DNA of 64,000 nt from Pseudomonas sp. Irchel s3f7. GTDB taxonomy: Bacteria > Pseudomonadota > Gammaproteobacteria > Pseudomonadales > Pseudomonadaceae. The notes beneath the pieces are model-generated. The model was given only the letters and a program-made list of their open reading frames with translations. It was not told the DNA's origin and ran no database searches. Position 1 is the first letter of the stretch. Each line of letters opens with the position of its first letter. The stretch is taken from assembly GCF_900187615.1 (NCBI RefSeq), contig NZ_FYDO01000018.1, positions 1-64,000 on the forward strand, in the 5' to 3' direction. A program made the position numbers and the translations under genes. Shown piece after piece: positions 17,395-25,917 of this stretch.

Positions 17395-17628
17395 ATGAAC
17401 CGCGCCCTCTTAATCTTCAATGCGATCGCACTGACAATCTTGCTGGGGGGGCATTTTTTCGTCGAGGACGGTGCGGCGCAGGTGGCCGAGCGCATGCCGT
17501 ATTACCTTCAGCTGCAAAAGTCGCCGCAACTGGCAGTGATCAACGATCAGCACGGATTTGTCGGCCAGGACGTTAGCCAGGAAAACATCGTGTTGCCGGC
17601 GCCCTCTTCCGAACGCCTGGTCTTTTGA
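17395..17628 (+). CDS. Small single-helix membrane or exported protein, unknown function
   Basis: The start chosen is the ATG at 17395 with GAGG 8 nt upstream, giving 77 residues. An in-frame start at 17311 lacks a ribosome site. Residues 5-22 (LLIFNAIALTILLGGHFF) form one hydrophobic segment that may anchor the protein or act as an uncleaved signal. The rest, ending SSERLVF, is soluble. The second small membrane gene follows after 24 bp, so both are probably co-transcribed. I do not recognise a family. Confidence 0.7.
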   Translation: MNRALLIFNAIALTILLGGHFFVEDGAAQVAERMPYYLQLQKSPQLAVINDQHGFVGQDVSQENIVLPAPSSERLVF

Positions 17629-17652
17629 ATGTCCCCCCTTGAGGAGCACAGC

Positions 17653-17832
17653 ATGTCCAAATCAGCCGCAGGATTTTTTATCCTCGCCTTATTGAGCGGC
17701 ATTCTTCATTTGTCGATGAGCCAGGACATGTCCTTCACCCTGCCGTTGATTGCCTGCGGAATATTCACCGCGCTATTCGTGCTGGCACTGATCGTCGGAC
17801 GCAAGATCAAGTTTGACCCGGTACTGCGTTAA
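17653..17832 (+). CDS. Small two-helix inner-membrane protein, unknown function
   Basis: From the ATG at 17653 (GAGGAG 6 nt upstream) the protein has 59 residues with two hydrophobic stretches (about 6-24 and 31-49) and a basic C-terminus GRKIKFDPVLR, as in a small hairpin membrane protein. An upstream in-frame start at 17629 overlaps the ribosome site and is not preferred. Its function is not evident. Confidence 0.75.
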   Translation: MSKSAAGFFILALLSGILHLSMSQDMSFTLPLIACGIFTALFVLALIVGRKIKFDPVLR

Positions 17833-18230
17833 CGCTGGTGGAAGGGACTGGCATCCATCCTGAACTTGCCCTGTAGAGACAACGCCCCTAGTAAATCGGC
17901 CATTTGCCACTATTCTGTATAAGCAAGGAACGTTGATCGAATTCGCATGTTCATTCCTTCAGGCACCGTTTGTCGGTCAGTGAGTGCAATCAGCGAATCG
18001 GGCGTGTCGAAGTTTTCAAACCAGTCCGCATTTCTGATAATTGGTGCTGGCAGAACGCCTTTATCCAGTTCAATATTTGTCACAGAATTGACGCCAAGGA
18101 TCCGGCTCATTTGAGGCATGATGCGCGCCTCCATCAATTCAGGTTGAACATTTGGCCAGAGCGCTTGTCCTACCAGACATCCTGCGGCCGATCCCGAAAA
18201 CCGCTCCCCTGAACTAAACCGGTTAAATAT
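17833..18230. promoter_or_regulatory. Long upstream region of amrZ
   Basis: Apart from the doubtful minus-strand frame at 17910-18119, this 398-bp gap holds no gene. It should contain the amrZ promoter(s). I found no convincing AlgU-type GAACTT/TCTGA pair. A TGAACATTTGGCC stretch at about 18143 is only a partial match. Confidence 0.35.
17910..18119 (-). CDS. Possible small protein upstream of amrZ (uncertain)
   Basis: On the minus strand a 69-residue frame starts MPQMSRILGVNSVTNIELDKG with GGAGG 8 nt before the ATG, and ends IRSTFLAYTE. Its composition is protein-like (IIRNADWFENFDTPDSLIAL), but codon bias is weaker than in neighbouring core genes. It is divergent from amrZ and within its long upstream region. 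It could be a real small gene, a remnant or chance. Confidence 0.3.
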   Translation of the reverse strand: MPQMSRILGVNSVTNIELDKGVLPAPIIRNADWFENFDTPDSLIALTDRQTVPEGMNMRIRSTFLAYTE

Positions 18231-18557
18231 ATGCGCCCATTGAAACAGGCAATTTATTCCAGCCGTACGGCTGACAAGTTCGTCGTACGTCTGCCAGACG
18301 GAATGCGTGAACGCATTGCCGAGGTGGCTCGCAATCATCATCGCAGCATGAACTCCGAAATCATTGCACGCCTTGAACAGAGTCTTATTCAGGAAGGCGC
18401 ACTGGGCGAAGAGCTGAGCATGCGCCTGGACAGCCCGGAGCTTTCGTTGCACGAACGCGAGTTGCTGCAACGCTTCCGCCAACTTTCTCACCGTCAGCAG
18501 AACGCTCTTGTTTCGCTGATCGCTCATGACGCAGAAATGGCCTCCGACGCGTCCTGA
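18231..18557 (+). CDS. amrZ: AmrZ-like ribbon-helix-helix transcriptional regulator
   Basis: The 108-residue protein begins MRPLKQAIYSSRTADKFVVR and continues LPDGMRERIAEVARNHHRSM, then NSEIIARLEQSL. This is the Arc/MetJ-type ribbon-helix-helix domain of AmrZ (AlgZ) and, from memory, is nearly identical to the P. aeruginosa protein. The N-terminal arm is two residues shorter than there. The C-terminal part (LSLHERELLQRFRQLSHRQQNALVSLI) is the tetramerisation region. AmrZ is a global activator/repressor of alginate, motility and c-di-GMP genes. The ATG is supported by alignment rather than by a good ribosome site (only weak GGTTAA precedes it). The 400-bp gap upstream is long, in keeping with complex regulation. 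A clear terminator follows. Confidence 0.95.
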   Translation: MRPLKQAIYSSRTADKFVVRLPDGMRERIAEVARNHHRSMNSEIIARLEQSLIQEGALGEELSMRLDSPELSLHERELLQRFRQLSHRQQNALVSLIAHDAEMASDAS

Positions 18558-18573
18558 TACGCTCCGAAAGCCC

Positions 18574-18600
18574 AAGCCAGCCTGATCGCTGGCTTTTTTT
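18574..18600 (+). terminator. Terminator of amrZ
   Basis: AAGCCAGC-CTGATC-GCTGGCTT is a perfect 8-bp stem followed by seven T residues, 17 nt after the amrZ stop codon. Confidence 0.93.
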
Positions 18601-18618
18601 TGCCTGAAATCCGGGCAC

Positions 18619-18643
18619 AAAAAACCCGCCGGGCGGCGGGTTT
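18619..18643 (-). terminator. Terminator of mgtE
   Basis: On the minus strand AAACCCGCC and GGCGGGTTT pair around a short GC loop and run into TTTTTT. It lies 15 bp beyond the mgtE stop and just after the amrZ terminator, insulating the convergent genes. Confidence 0.9.
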
Positions 18644-18657
18644 CAGTGAACGTTGAC

Positions 18658-20100
18658 TCAGAGCAGGAAAATGGTCGCCAGCCCCAGGAAGATGAAAAAA
18701 CCACCGCTGTCGGTCATCGCGGTAATCATCACGCTGGCACCCATCGCAGGGTCTCGCCCAAGCCGCGCCAGCGTCATCGGGATCAAGACACCCATCAATG
18801 CCGCCAGCAACAGGTTAAGGATCATTGCAGCGGTCATCACCACGCCAAGCGACCAGCTGCCGTACAGCAGAAACGCGACGACACCGATCACACCACCCCA
18901 GATCACGCCGTTGATCAAGGCAACCGCCAGCTCTTTGCGCATCAGCCGTGAGGTATTGCCGGTGCTGACCTGGTCCAGCGCCATGGCCCGCACAATCATG
19001 GTGATGGTCTGGTTGCCCGAGTTACCACCAATGCCCGCCACGATCGGCATCAATGCCGCGAGCGCGACGAGCTTCTCGATCGAGCCTTCGAACAGACCGA
19101 TCACCCGGGACGCCACGAAAGCGGTAATCAGGTTGATCGCCAGCCAGGCCCAACGGTTACGCAGGGATTTCCAGACCGATGCGAAGATATCTTCTTCTTC
19201 GCGCAGACCCGCCATGTTGAGAACTTCGTTTTCACTCTCTTCACGAATGAGGTCGACCATCTCGTCGATGGTCAGACGGCCGATCAGCTTGCCGTTCTTG
19301 TCGACCACCGGCGCGGAGATCAAGTCATAACGCTCGAAGGCCTGGGCGGCGTCGTAGGCGTCTTCGTCCGGGTGAAAACTCACCGGATCGCTGGCCATCA
19401 CCTCGGAGACCTGTTTGTCCGGGTCGTTGACCAGCAAACGCTTGATCGGCAACACGCCCTTGAGGACGCCGTCGTAATCGACCACAAACAGTTTGTCGGT
19501 ATGACCCGGCAGCTCCTTGAGACGACGAAGGTAACGCAAGACCACTTCAAGGCTGACATCCTCGCGGATCGTCACCATCTCGAAGTCCATCAGTGCGCCG
19601 ACCTGCTCCTCGTCGTAGGACAGCGCCGAACGCACACGCTCGCGTTGTTGCTGGTCGAGGGTCTCCATCAGCTCGTGGACGACGTCTCGCGGCAGCTCGG
19701 AGGCCAGGTCAGCGAGTTCGTCGGCATCCATGTCCTTGGCCGCAGCCAGGAGCTCGTGATCGTCCATGTCGGCGATCAGGGTTTCACGAACCGAATCGGA
19801 TACTTCAAGCAGGATGTCGCCGTCACGATCGGCCTTGACCAGCTGCCAGAGCGTCAGACGATCGTCCACCGGCAAGGCTTCAAGGATGTAGGCAACGTCG
19901 GCAGAGTGCAGATCATCGAGCTTGCGTTGCAACTCGACGAGGTTCTGCCGGTGAACCAGGTTCTCGACCCGGTCATGATGCGGGCCTTCCTGGCGGTGAG
20001 TCAGGTCTTCGACAACTCGCTGGCGCTGCAGCAATTCAACCACCTGAGCCAGGCGGTCCTGCAAGCTTTCCTGCGTTTTCTTTACTTCAACTTCAGACAT
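18658..20100 (-). CDS. mgtE: Magnesium transporter MgtE
   Basis: The 480-residue protein has the three MgtE parts. First is a cytosolic N domain with helical repeats (about 35-145, LHSADVAYILEALPVDDRL, then ASELPRDVVHELMETLD). Next is a tandem CBS domain (about 150-275, VVDYDGVLKGVLPIKRLLV and APVVDKNGKLIGRLTIDEM). Last is a C-terminal membrane domain of five helices (about 305-478) with the pore motif PIVAGIGGNSGNQ. It is a Mg2+-gated Mg2+/Co2+ channel in the inner membrane; the N and CBS domains sense cytosolic Mg2+. It is monocistronic. The 320-bp gap upstream shows no recognised Mg2+ riboswitch. Confidence 0.97.
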   Translation of the reverse strand: MSEVEVKKTQESLQDRLAQVVELLQRQRVVEDLTHRQEGPHHDRVENLVHRQNLVELQRKLDDLHSADVAYILEALPVDDRLTLWQLVKADRDGDILLEVSDSVRETLIADMDDHELLAAAKDMDADELADLASELPRDVVHELMETLDQQQRERVRSALSYDEEQVGALMDFEMVTIREDVSLEVVLRYLRRLKELPGHTDKLFVVDYDGVLKGVLPIKRLLVNDPDKQVSEVMASDPVSFHPDEDAYDAAQAFERYDLISAPVVDKNGKLIGRLTIDEMVDLIREESENEVLNMAGLREEEDIFASVWKSLRNRWAWLAINLITAFVASRVIGLFEGSIEKLVALAALMPIVAGIGGNSGNQTITMIVRAMALDQVSTGNTSRLMRKELAVALINGVIWGGVIGVVAFLLYGSWSLGVVMTAAMILNLLLAALMGVLIPMTLARLGRDPAMGASVMITAMTDSGGFFIFLGLATIFLL

Positions 20101-20420
20101 AGGCGAACTCCACTCCCAGCAGCGGGGCGCGCCGGAAGGATCAATCAGTCAATTCATGATTGGAAAAACGGGGTGCTGAGTAACTACTGGGTAAGTCCAT
20201 GGAGGTAATCCAAAAGCCCCGGCGGGGCTGACGGGCGCAATGATACACCGCCTGACGGTTTAAAACGTTAAAAAATCGCGGCTGAAACAAGCGCTTGCGA
20301 AACAAACTTGAGCACTGTCCTGACCCATGAAATTGCGACGACGCATCCTGAAAAGAAAACACACCGCCCTCGAAAATTGTTCCGGCTAACCTTCAGGCCA
20401 ACCGTCATGGAGGACAATTG
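20101..20420. other. Divergent intergenic region mgtE / DUF4124-like gene
   Basis: No gene is seen in these 320 bp. An AT-rich zone at 20245-20290 is the likely promoter region of mgtE. A good ribosome site GGAGGA (20409-20414) belongs to the next gene. Confidence 0.4.
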
Positions 20421-20939
20421 ATGCGATCGAATGTGTCGTGCTTTTTACTGCTCGCCCTGCTCTGCCCGCCACCCCTGGCGCTCGCTACGACCGTTAACCG
20501 CTGCGAAGCCGTCGACGGACGCATTACCTTCACGACGCTGAGTTGCGCGAATGGAGAACAGCTTTCGCTACAGGATATCCGCACGTTTACACCAGGCAGC
20601 ATCACGGCACTCATGCCGGAATCCGAAACGCGCGACACATCCAGTATGAAATCCACAAGGAGAGAACCGGTCGTGGTCGGCCAGCAGGAAGACAAGTGTG
20701 GAAACCTGCTCAATGCCAGGGAGCGTCGCGAAGCGATCATCAATCAGCGTGTGATCGCCGGCATGAGCCAACAAGACGTCGAAAGCGCCCTCGGCAAGCC
20801 AGACAAGATCAGCATTCGAAACTCAGCCACGCGTTACCGTTACGACACCCAGCGAGGTCGCAGCGCACACATTGAATTCGACGAGAAGGGATGCACGAAA
20901 GGAAAAGCCAAATCCCAGACGGCAAAAAGCCCGCATTAA
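20421..20939 (+). CDS. Exported DUF4124-like envelope protein
   Basis: The ATG at 20421 has GGAGGA 6 nt upstream; the TTG three bases earlier is not needed. The 172-residue product starts with a Sec signal peptide (MRSNVSCFLLLALLCPPPLALA). It continues VNRCEAVDGRITFTTLSC, the short Cys-containing beta segment of DUF4124-type periplasmic proteins. A C-terminal part (about 100-165, VIAGMSQQDVESALGKPDKI) resembles the SmpA/BamE-type fold used in small envelope proteins. The tail is lysine-rich. Its stop codon sits in the loop of the following terminator. The cellular role is unknown. Confidence 0.8.
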   Translation: MRSNVSCFLLLALLCPPPLALATTVNRCEAVDGRITFTTLSCANGEQLSLQDIRTFTPGSITALMPESETRDTSSMKSTRREPVVVGQQEDKCGNLLNARERREAIINQRVIAGMSQQDVESALGKPDKISIRNSATRYRYDTQRGRSAHIEFDEKGCTKGKAKSQTAKSPH

Positions 20940-20950
20940 ATGCGGGCTTT
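20926..20950 (+). terminator. Terminator overlapping the stop codon
   Basis: AAAGCCCGCAT and ATGCGGGCTTT form an 11-bp stem whose three-base loop is the TAA stop of the preceding gene. The T-run is short (TTTCTGTT). It also separates that gene from the convergent tRNA pair. Confidence 0.85.
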
Positions 20951-20958
20951 CTGTTGTA

Positions 20959-21035
20959 TGGTGCACTCGACAGGATTCGAACCTGTGACCGCTCGGTTCG
21001 TAGCCGAGTACTCTATCCAGCTGAGCTACGAGTGC
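20959..21035 (-). tRNA. tRNA-Arg (anticodon ACG), copy 1
   Basis: On the minus strand the 77-nt gene has acceptor GCACTCG/CGAGTGC, discriminator A, encoded CCA, anticodon stem CTCGG/CCGAG and loop CTACGAA, giving anticodon ACG. It is identical to the copy 149 bp away, so the two are a tandem duplication in one transcript. Confidence 0.96.
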
Positions 21036-21107
21036 ATTTTGTGTTTTTAGACCAGATCACAACTGGCTGAAGCTGAGTTACCTACATTACTGCAAATAAC
21101 TCTTAAA

Positions 21108-21184
21108 TGGTGCACTCGACAGGATTCGAACCTGTGACCGCTCGGTTCGTAGCCGAGTACTCTATCCAGCTGAGCTACGAGTGC
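21108..21184 (-). tRNA. tRNA-Arg (anticodon ACG), copy 2
   Basis: This is identical in all 77 positions to the copy at 20959-21035. The 72-bp spacer between them is AT-rich and not conserved. It lies downstream of tRNA-Ser(GCT) and csrA on the same strand. Confidence 0.96.
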
Positions 21185-21291
21185 ATTTGTTGCCGCGCAT
21201 TATAGGCCGTCTAATCTCTATGTCAAACACTTTTTCTAGTAATTTCAACAACTTACCGAAGAAGCCAGATTACAACGTACTACGCAAATAA

Positions 21292-21382
21292 TGGCGGAGA
21301 ACGGGGGATTCGAACCCCCGACACCCTTGTGAGGTGTACTCCCTTAGCAGGGGAGCGCCTTCGGCCACTCGGCCAGCTCTCC
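21292..21382 (-). tRNA. tRNA-Ser (anticodon GCT)
   Basis: The 91-nt minus-strand gene has the long variable arm of class II tRNAs (ACACC..GGTGT), acceptor GGAGAGC/GTTCTCC, discriminator G and encoded CCA. The anticodon loop CTGCTAA lies in a CTCCC/GGGAG stem. The anticodon GCT reads AGC/AGU codons. It starts 62 bp after the csrA stop codon. Confidence 0.95.
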
Positions 21383-21444
21383 GCAACACGGGGCGTATAT
21401 TAACCAGCTTCTTCCCCGTTTGCAAACATAAAAAACGATAAAAA

Positions 21445-21633
21445 TTAATGGCTTGGTTCTTCGTCCTTCTCTTTCTTGATACGCAGGTAAATTTCTTCCC
21501 GGTGAACCGCCACCTCTTTGGGGGCGTTGACACCGATGCGCACTTGATTTCCTTTGACGCCGAGCACAGTCACGGTGATTTCGCCATCACCGATAATCAG
21601 GCTTTCTGCACACCGACGAGTCAGAATCAGCAT
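21445..21633 (-). CDS. csrA: Carbon storage regulator CsrA/RsmA
   Basis: From the ATG at 21633 (AGGAGA 6 nt upstream) the 62-residue protein reads MLILTRRCAESLIIGD, then VTVLGVKGNQVRIGVNAPKE and VAVHREEIY. This is the complete RNA-binding CsrA fold, including Arg44 in the VHREEI motif that contacts GGA loops. An upstream in-frame start at 21651 adds six residues and is not used in the family. RsmA binds GGA motifs near ribosome sites and is titrated by RsmY/Z-type RNAs. Its own leader has GTGAGGAGAAAGG, a GGA at the ribosome site that could allow autorepression. It is followed by tRNA-Ser, the usual Pseudomonas order. Confidence 0.96.
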   Translation of the reverse strand: MLILTRRCAESLIIGDGEITVTVLGVKGNQVRIGVNAPKEVAVHREEIYLRIKKEKDEEPSH

Positions 21634-21773
21634 ACCTTTCTCCTCACGCAATTCATTTCAGGGACAACAGTCTGCAAAAAAAAGGCACTCGACCCACAAC
21701 CGGAGCGGTCACAGCCCTACATGCCTGAGTATTGACCAGCGCGAGCAAAAGAACAGGCTCGGGTCTCGCCATT

Positions 21774-21805
21774 CAAAAAAACAAAAGGCGCGGTCAGACC
21801 GCGCC
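21774..21805 (-). terminator. Terminator of lysC
   Basis: On the minus strand GGCGCGGT-CTG-ACCGCGCC is a perfect 8-bp stem followed by TTTTG and a further T-run. It starts 15 bp after the lysC stop codon and separates lysC from csrA. Confidence 0.92.
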
Positions 21806-21819
21806 CTTTGGCAAACGCA

Positions 21820-23061
21820 TCACTCGCCCTGTCGGGCCGGTGCGTCCAGTTCGAAAGCCGTGTGCAGCGCGCGCACAGCCAGTTCCAGGTACTTCTCTTC
21901 GATCACTACGGAGACTTTGATTTCCGAAGTCGAGATCATCTGGATGTTGATGCTTTCCTTGGCCAGGGATTCGAACATGCGGCTAGCGACGCCTGCGTGC
22001 GAACGCATGCCAACACCCACGATCGAGACCTTGGCGATCTTGGTGTCGCCAACCACTTCACGGGCACCCAGCTCGGCAGCGGTCTTTTCCAGCACCGCTT
22101 GCGCAGCCTGGTAGTCGTTGCGGTGCACGGTGAAGGTGAAGTCGGTGGTGTTATCGTGCGCAACGTTCTGCACGATCATGTCGACTTCGATGTTCGCGGC
22201 ACTGATCGGGCCGAGAATCTTGAAGGCAACGCCCGGGATGTCTGGCACGCCACGGATGGTCAGCTTGGCTTCATCGCGGTTGAAAGCGATACCGGAAATG
22301 ATCGGCTGTTCCATGGTTTCCTCTTCATCAATAGTAATGAGGGTGCCCGGACCCTCTTTGAAGCTGTGCAGAACGCGCAGCGGAACGTTGTACTTGCCGG
22401 CGAATTCGACCGCACGGATCTGCAACACCTTGGAACCGAGGCTGGCCATTTCCAGCATCTCTTCGAAGGTGATCTTGTCCAGGCGCTGCGCCACGGAGAC
22501 CACACGCGGGTCGGTGGTGTAGACACCATCGACGTCGGTGTAGATCTGGCATTCGTCAGCCTTCAGGGCTGCCGCCAACGCCACGCCGGTGGTGTCGGAA
22601 CCGCCACGACCGAGGGTGGTGATGTTGCCGTGCTCGTCGACGCCCTGGAAACCGGCGACAACCACCACGCGACCGGCCTTCAGGTCACCACGAATCTTCT
22701 GGTCGTCGATCTGCAAGATACGCGCTTTATTGTGCGCGCTGTCCGTCAGAATCCGCACCTGGTTGCCGGTGTAGGACACCGCTGGCACGCCACGCTTGAT
22801 CAGCGCCATGGCCAACAGGGCAATCGTCACCTGCTCACCGGTGGAAACGATCACGTCCAGTTCACGGGGAACCGGTTGATCTTCGCCACTGATTTGCTTG
22901 GCCAGATCGATCAGACGGTTGGTTTCGCCGCTCATTGCAGACAGCACAACCACCAGGTCATCGCCGGCCTCGCGGAATTTCTTAACCTTGTCGGCGACCT
23001 GCTCGATTCTCTCGACAGTACCGACCGAGGTGCCTCCAAATTTCTGTACGATCAAAGCCAT
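21820..23061 (-). CDS. lysC: Aspartate kinase
   Basis: The ATG at 23061 gives 413 residues beginning MALIVQKFGGTSVGTVERIE, the family's N-terminus; a longer frame to 23103 is not conserved. The kinase domain (about 1-245) has KFGGTS and the nucleotide/aspartate residues of the amino acid kinase fold (GRGGSDTTGVALAAAL). It is followed by two ACT domains (about 265-410) for feedback control by lysine and threonine. It phosphorylates aspartate at the start of the Lys/Thr/Met/DAP pathway. An internal start in the C-terminal half could yield a separate ACT-only subunit, as in alpha2beta2 homologues, but I cannot confirm it. It lies between alaS and csrA, the classic pseudomonad order. Confidence 0.97.
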   Translation of the reverse strand: MALIVQKFGGTSVGTVERIEQVADKVKKFREAGDDLVVVLSAMSGETNRLIDLAKQISGEDQPVPRELDVIVSTGEQVTIALLAMALIKRGVPAVSYTGNQVRILTDSAHNKARILQIDDQKIRGDLKAGRVVVVAGFQGVDEHGNITTLGRGGSDTTGVALAAALKADECQIYTDVDGVYTTDPRVVSVAQRLDKITFEEMLEMASLGSKVLQIRAVEFAGKYNVPLRVLHSFKEGPGTLITIDEEETMEQPIISGIAFNRDEAKLTIRGVPDIPGVAFKILGPISAANIEVDMIVQNVAHDNTTDFTFTVHRNDYQAAQAVLEKTAAELGAREVVGDTKIAKVSIVGVGMRSHAGVASRMFESLAKESINIQMISTSEIKVSVVIEEKYLELAVRALHTAFELDAPARQGE

Positions 23062-23152
23062 TTCAAAGCCGCCTCTGCCCATGAAGGGCGCCCAAATAAT
23101 CACTCAAACAGCGTTCCGGCCCGCCACTAGACTGCGGACCGGAGGCGTTGCC

Positions 23153-25771
23153 TTATAAACCCTGCTCTACAAACGGAACGGTCAGGGCCAGTGCCGCGTC
23201 CAGTGCGCCAGCGTCGGTACCGCCGCCTTGCGCCATGTCTGGACGACCACCGCCCTTCCCGCCCACTGCCGCAGCGGCTTGCTTCATCAAATCACCGGCT
23301 TTGAGTTGGCCAGTCAGGTCTTTGGTTACGCCTGCAACCAGAACGACCTTTTCCTCATGGACACTGCCGAGCAGGATCACTGCGCGGCCGAGTTTGTTTT
23401 TCAGTTGATCGACCAGCGCCAGCAGCGCCTTGCCATCCTGACCGTCCAGACGCACGGCCAGCACTTTCACGCCTTTGACGTCCTGTGCCTGCGCCGACAG
23501 ATCGTCGCCCGCCGCACTGGCTGCCTTGGCTTGCAACTGCTCGAGTTGCTTCTCCAGCAGACGGTTGCGCTCCAGCACAGCCGACAGCTTGTCGATCAGG
23601 TTGTCACGGCTGCCCTTGACCAGACTGGCCGCTTCCTTGAGTTGTTCTTCCGCCGCGTTCAAGTACGCCAGCGCGGCTGCGCCGGTGACGGCTTCGATAC
23701 GACGCACGCCCGACGCCACACCGCCTTCGCTGATGATTTTCAGCAGGCCGATGTCGCCGGTACGGTTGGCGTGAATGCCGCCGCACAGCTCGACGGAGAA
23801 ATCGCCGCCCATGCTCAACACGCGCACGTTGTCGCCGTACTTCTCGCCGAACAGCGCCATGGCGCCTTTTTGCTTGGCGGTTTCGATATCGGTTTCTTCG
23901 GTTTCAACGGCGGAGTTCTTGCGAATCTCGGCGTTGACGATGTCTTCCAGCGCTTTGATCTGCTCAGGCTTGATCGCTTCGAAGTGGCTGAAGTCGAAGC
24001 GCAGGCGCTGACTGTCGACCAACGAACCTTTCTGCTGCACGTGATCGCCCAGCACTTTGCGCAATGCCGCGTGCAGCAAGTGCGTGGCCGAGTGGTTCAG
24101 CGAAGTGGCATGACGCACGTCAGCCTCGACGTGGGTTTCCACCGGCGCGCCAACGATCAGGCTGCCCGACGCCAGCACGCCGTGGTGCAGGAACGCGCCG
24201 CCGGTCTTGGTGGTGTCGCGCACGTCGAAACGGGCATTGCCGGCCTGCAGGTAACCGCAGTCGCCCACCTGGCCACCGGATTCGGCGTAGAACGGGGTCT
24301 TGTCGAGAACGATCACGCCCTCGTCGCCTTCGCTCAATACGTCGACCGACTGGCCGTTTTTGTACAGGGCAACGATTTTTGCCGAACCACGGGTGTCGGT
24401 GTAACCGGTGAACTCGGTCGCCACGTCAACCTTGACCAGGGTGTTGTAGTCCAGGCCGAACGAACTGGCCGAACGTGCACGCACGCGCTGGGCTTCCATC
24501 TCGCGCTCGAAACCGGCTTCGTCGATGGTCAGCTCGCGCTCACGGGCGATGTCGGCGGTCAGGTCCATCGGGAAACCGTAAGTGTCATACAGCTTGAACA
24601 CTACGTCGCCCGGCACAACGGTGCCTTTGAGTTCCAGCAGATCCTGCTCGAGAATCTTCAGGCCGTGCTCCAGCGTCTTGGAGAACTGCTCTTCTTCGCC
24701 CTTGAGGACGCGCTCGATGTTGCTCTGCTGCGTTTTCAGTTCCGGGAAGGCTTCGCCCATCTCGGCGACCAGCGCCGCGACGATCTTGTAGAAGAAGCTA
24801 CCGGTGGCGCCCAGCTTGTTACCGTGACGGCAGGCGCGACGGATGATCCGGCGCAGCACGTAACCACGGCCTTCGTTGGATGGCAGCACGCCGTCGGCGA
24901 TCAGGAAACCGCACGAACGGATGTGGTCGGAAACCACTTTCAGCGAAGACTGATCACCATTTTCGCAGCCGATCGCTTCGGCCGACGCGCTCAGCAGGTT
25001 CTTGAACAGGTCGATTTCGTAGTTGGAATTGACGTGCTGCATCACCGCACTGATCCGCTCCAGGCCCATGCCGGTGTCGACCGACGGCGCTGGCAACGGA
25101 TGCAACACGCCATCGGCGGTGCGGTTGAACTGCATGAACACGTTGTTCCAGATCTCGATGTAGCGGTCGCCGTCTTCTTCCGGCGAGCCCGGTGGGCCGC
25201 CCCAGATGTGGTCGCCGTGATCGTAGAAAATTTCGGTGCATGGGCCGCACGGGCCGGTATCGCCCATGGTCCAGAAGTTGTCGGAAGCGTAAGGCGCGCC
25301 CTTGTTGTCGCCGATGCGGATCATGCGCTCGGCCGGGACGCCGATGTCCTGGGTCCAGATGTCGTATGCCTCGTCATCGGAGGCATAGACGGTCACCCAG
25401 AGCTTTTCCTTCGGCAGCATCAGCACGCCGGTCAGGAAGGTCCAGGCGTAGGTGATGGCATCACGCTTGAAGTAATCACCGAAGCTGAAGTTACCCAGCA
25501 TTTCGAAAAAAGTGTGGTGACGAGCGGTATAACCGACGTTTTCCAGGTCGCTGTTCTTGCCGCCGGCGCGTACGCACTTCTGGCTGCTGGTGGCGCGGGT
25601 GTATGCGCGCTTTTCCTGGCCCAGGAAGCAGTCCTTGAACTGGTTCATCCCCGCGTTAGTGAACAGCAGGGTTGGGTCGTTGCCCGGAATCAAAGAGCTG
25701 GAGGCTACACGGGTGTGGCCTTGCTCTTCGAAGAAGCGAAGGAAGGCTTCACGGATTTCTGCGCTTTTCAT
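23153..25771 (-). CDS. alaS: Alanyl-tRNA synthetase
   Basis: The product is 872 residues from the ATG at 25771 (MKSAEIREAFLRFFEEQGH); the frame extends to 25837 without conservation. Seen are the class II catalytic domain (motif 2/3 region with TGPCGPCTEIFYDHGDH and GMGLERI). The editing domain follows, with zinc ligands in HSATHLLH (about 567-574) and CGGIHANRTGDIG (about 665). Last is the C-Ala oligomerisation domain with VGGKGGGRPDMAQGGG near the end. It charges tRNA-Ala and clears mis-made Ser- and Gly-tRNA. It lies 91 bp upstream of lysC. Confidence 0.98.
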   Translation of the reverse strand: MKSAEIREAFLRFFEEQGHTRVASSSLIPGNDPTLLFTNAGMNQFKDCFLGQEKRAYTRATSSQKCVRAGGKNSDLENVGYTARHHTFFEMLGNFSFGDYFKRDAITYAWTFLTGVLMLPKEKLWVTVYASDDEAYDIWTQDIGVPAERMIRIGDNKGAPYASDNFWTMGDTGPCGPCTEIFYDHGDHIWGGPPGSPEEDGDRYIEIWNNVFMQFNRTADGVLHPLPAPSVDTGMGLERISAVMQHVNSNYEIDLFKNLLSASAEAIGCENGDQSSLKVVSDHIRSCGFLIADGVLPSNEGRGYVLRRIIRRACRHGNKLGATGSFFYKIVAALVAEMGEAFPELKTQQSNIERVLKGEEEQFSKTLEHGLKILEQDLLELKGTVVPGDVVFKLYDTYGFPMDLTADIARERELTIDEAGFEREMEAQRVRARSASSFGLDYNTLVKVDVATEFTGYTDTRGSAKIVALYKNGQSVDVLSEGDEGVIVLDKTPFYAESGGQVGDCGYLQAGNARFDVRDTTKTGGAFLHHGVLASGSLIVGAPVETHVEADVRHATSLNHSATHLLHAALRKVLGDHVQQKGSLVDSQRLRFDFSHFEAIKPEQIKALEDIVNAEIRKNSAVETEETDIETAKQKGAMALFGEKYGDNVRVLSMGGDFSVELCGGIHANRTGDIGLLKIISEGGVASGVRRIEAVTGAAALAYLNAAEEQLKEAASLVKGSRDNLIDKLSAVLERNRLLEKQLEQLQAKAASAAGDDLSAQAQDVKGVKVLAVRLDGQDGKALLALVDQLKNKLGRAVILLGSVHEEKVVLVAGVTKDLTGQLKAGDLMKQAAAAVGGKGGGRPDMAQGGGTDAGALDAALALTVPFVEQGL

Positions 25772-25917
25772 TAGGTTCTTCCACGGAGGCTGCGGCCAAA
25801 GGCCTGTTCGAAACGTCAACAGACGAAACGACGGCAAAGGGCCGCATTATATCGGCCCTGCGCGCGCGGTACAGCGTGTTTATACGATAGAAACGGTCAA
25901 ATGGACCGCTAACCCTA

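Noticed and set aside
17910..18704. 264-residue minus-strand frame running through amrZ
   Set aside because: The part opposite amrZ is an antisense shadow. Only the last 69 codons with their own ribosome site were kept as a doubtful candidate.
20101..20420. Mg2+-sensing riboswitch upstream of mgtE
   Set aside because: No M-box or ykkC-like motifs could be recognised in the upstream region.
23228..25774. 848-residue plus-strand open frame opposite alaS
   Set aside because: Typical antisense openness in high-GC DNA; alaS is complete with all motifs on the minus strand.
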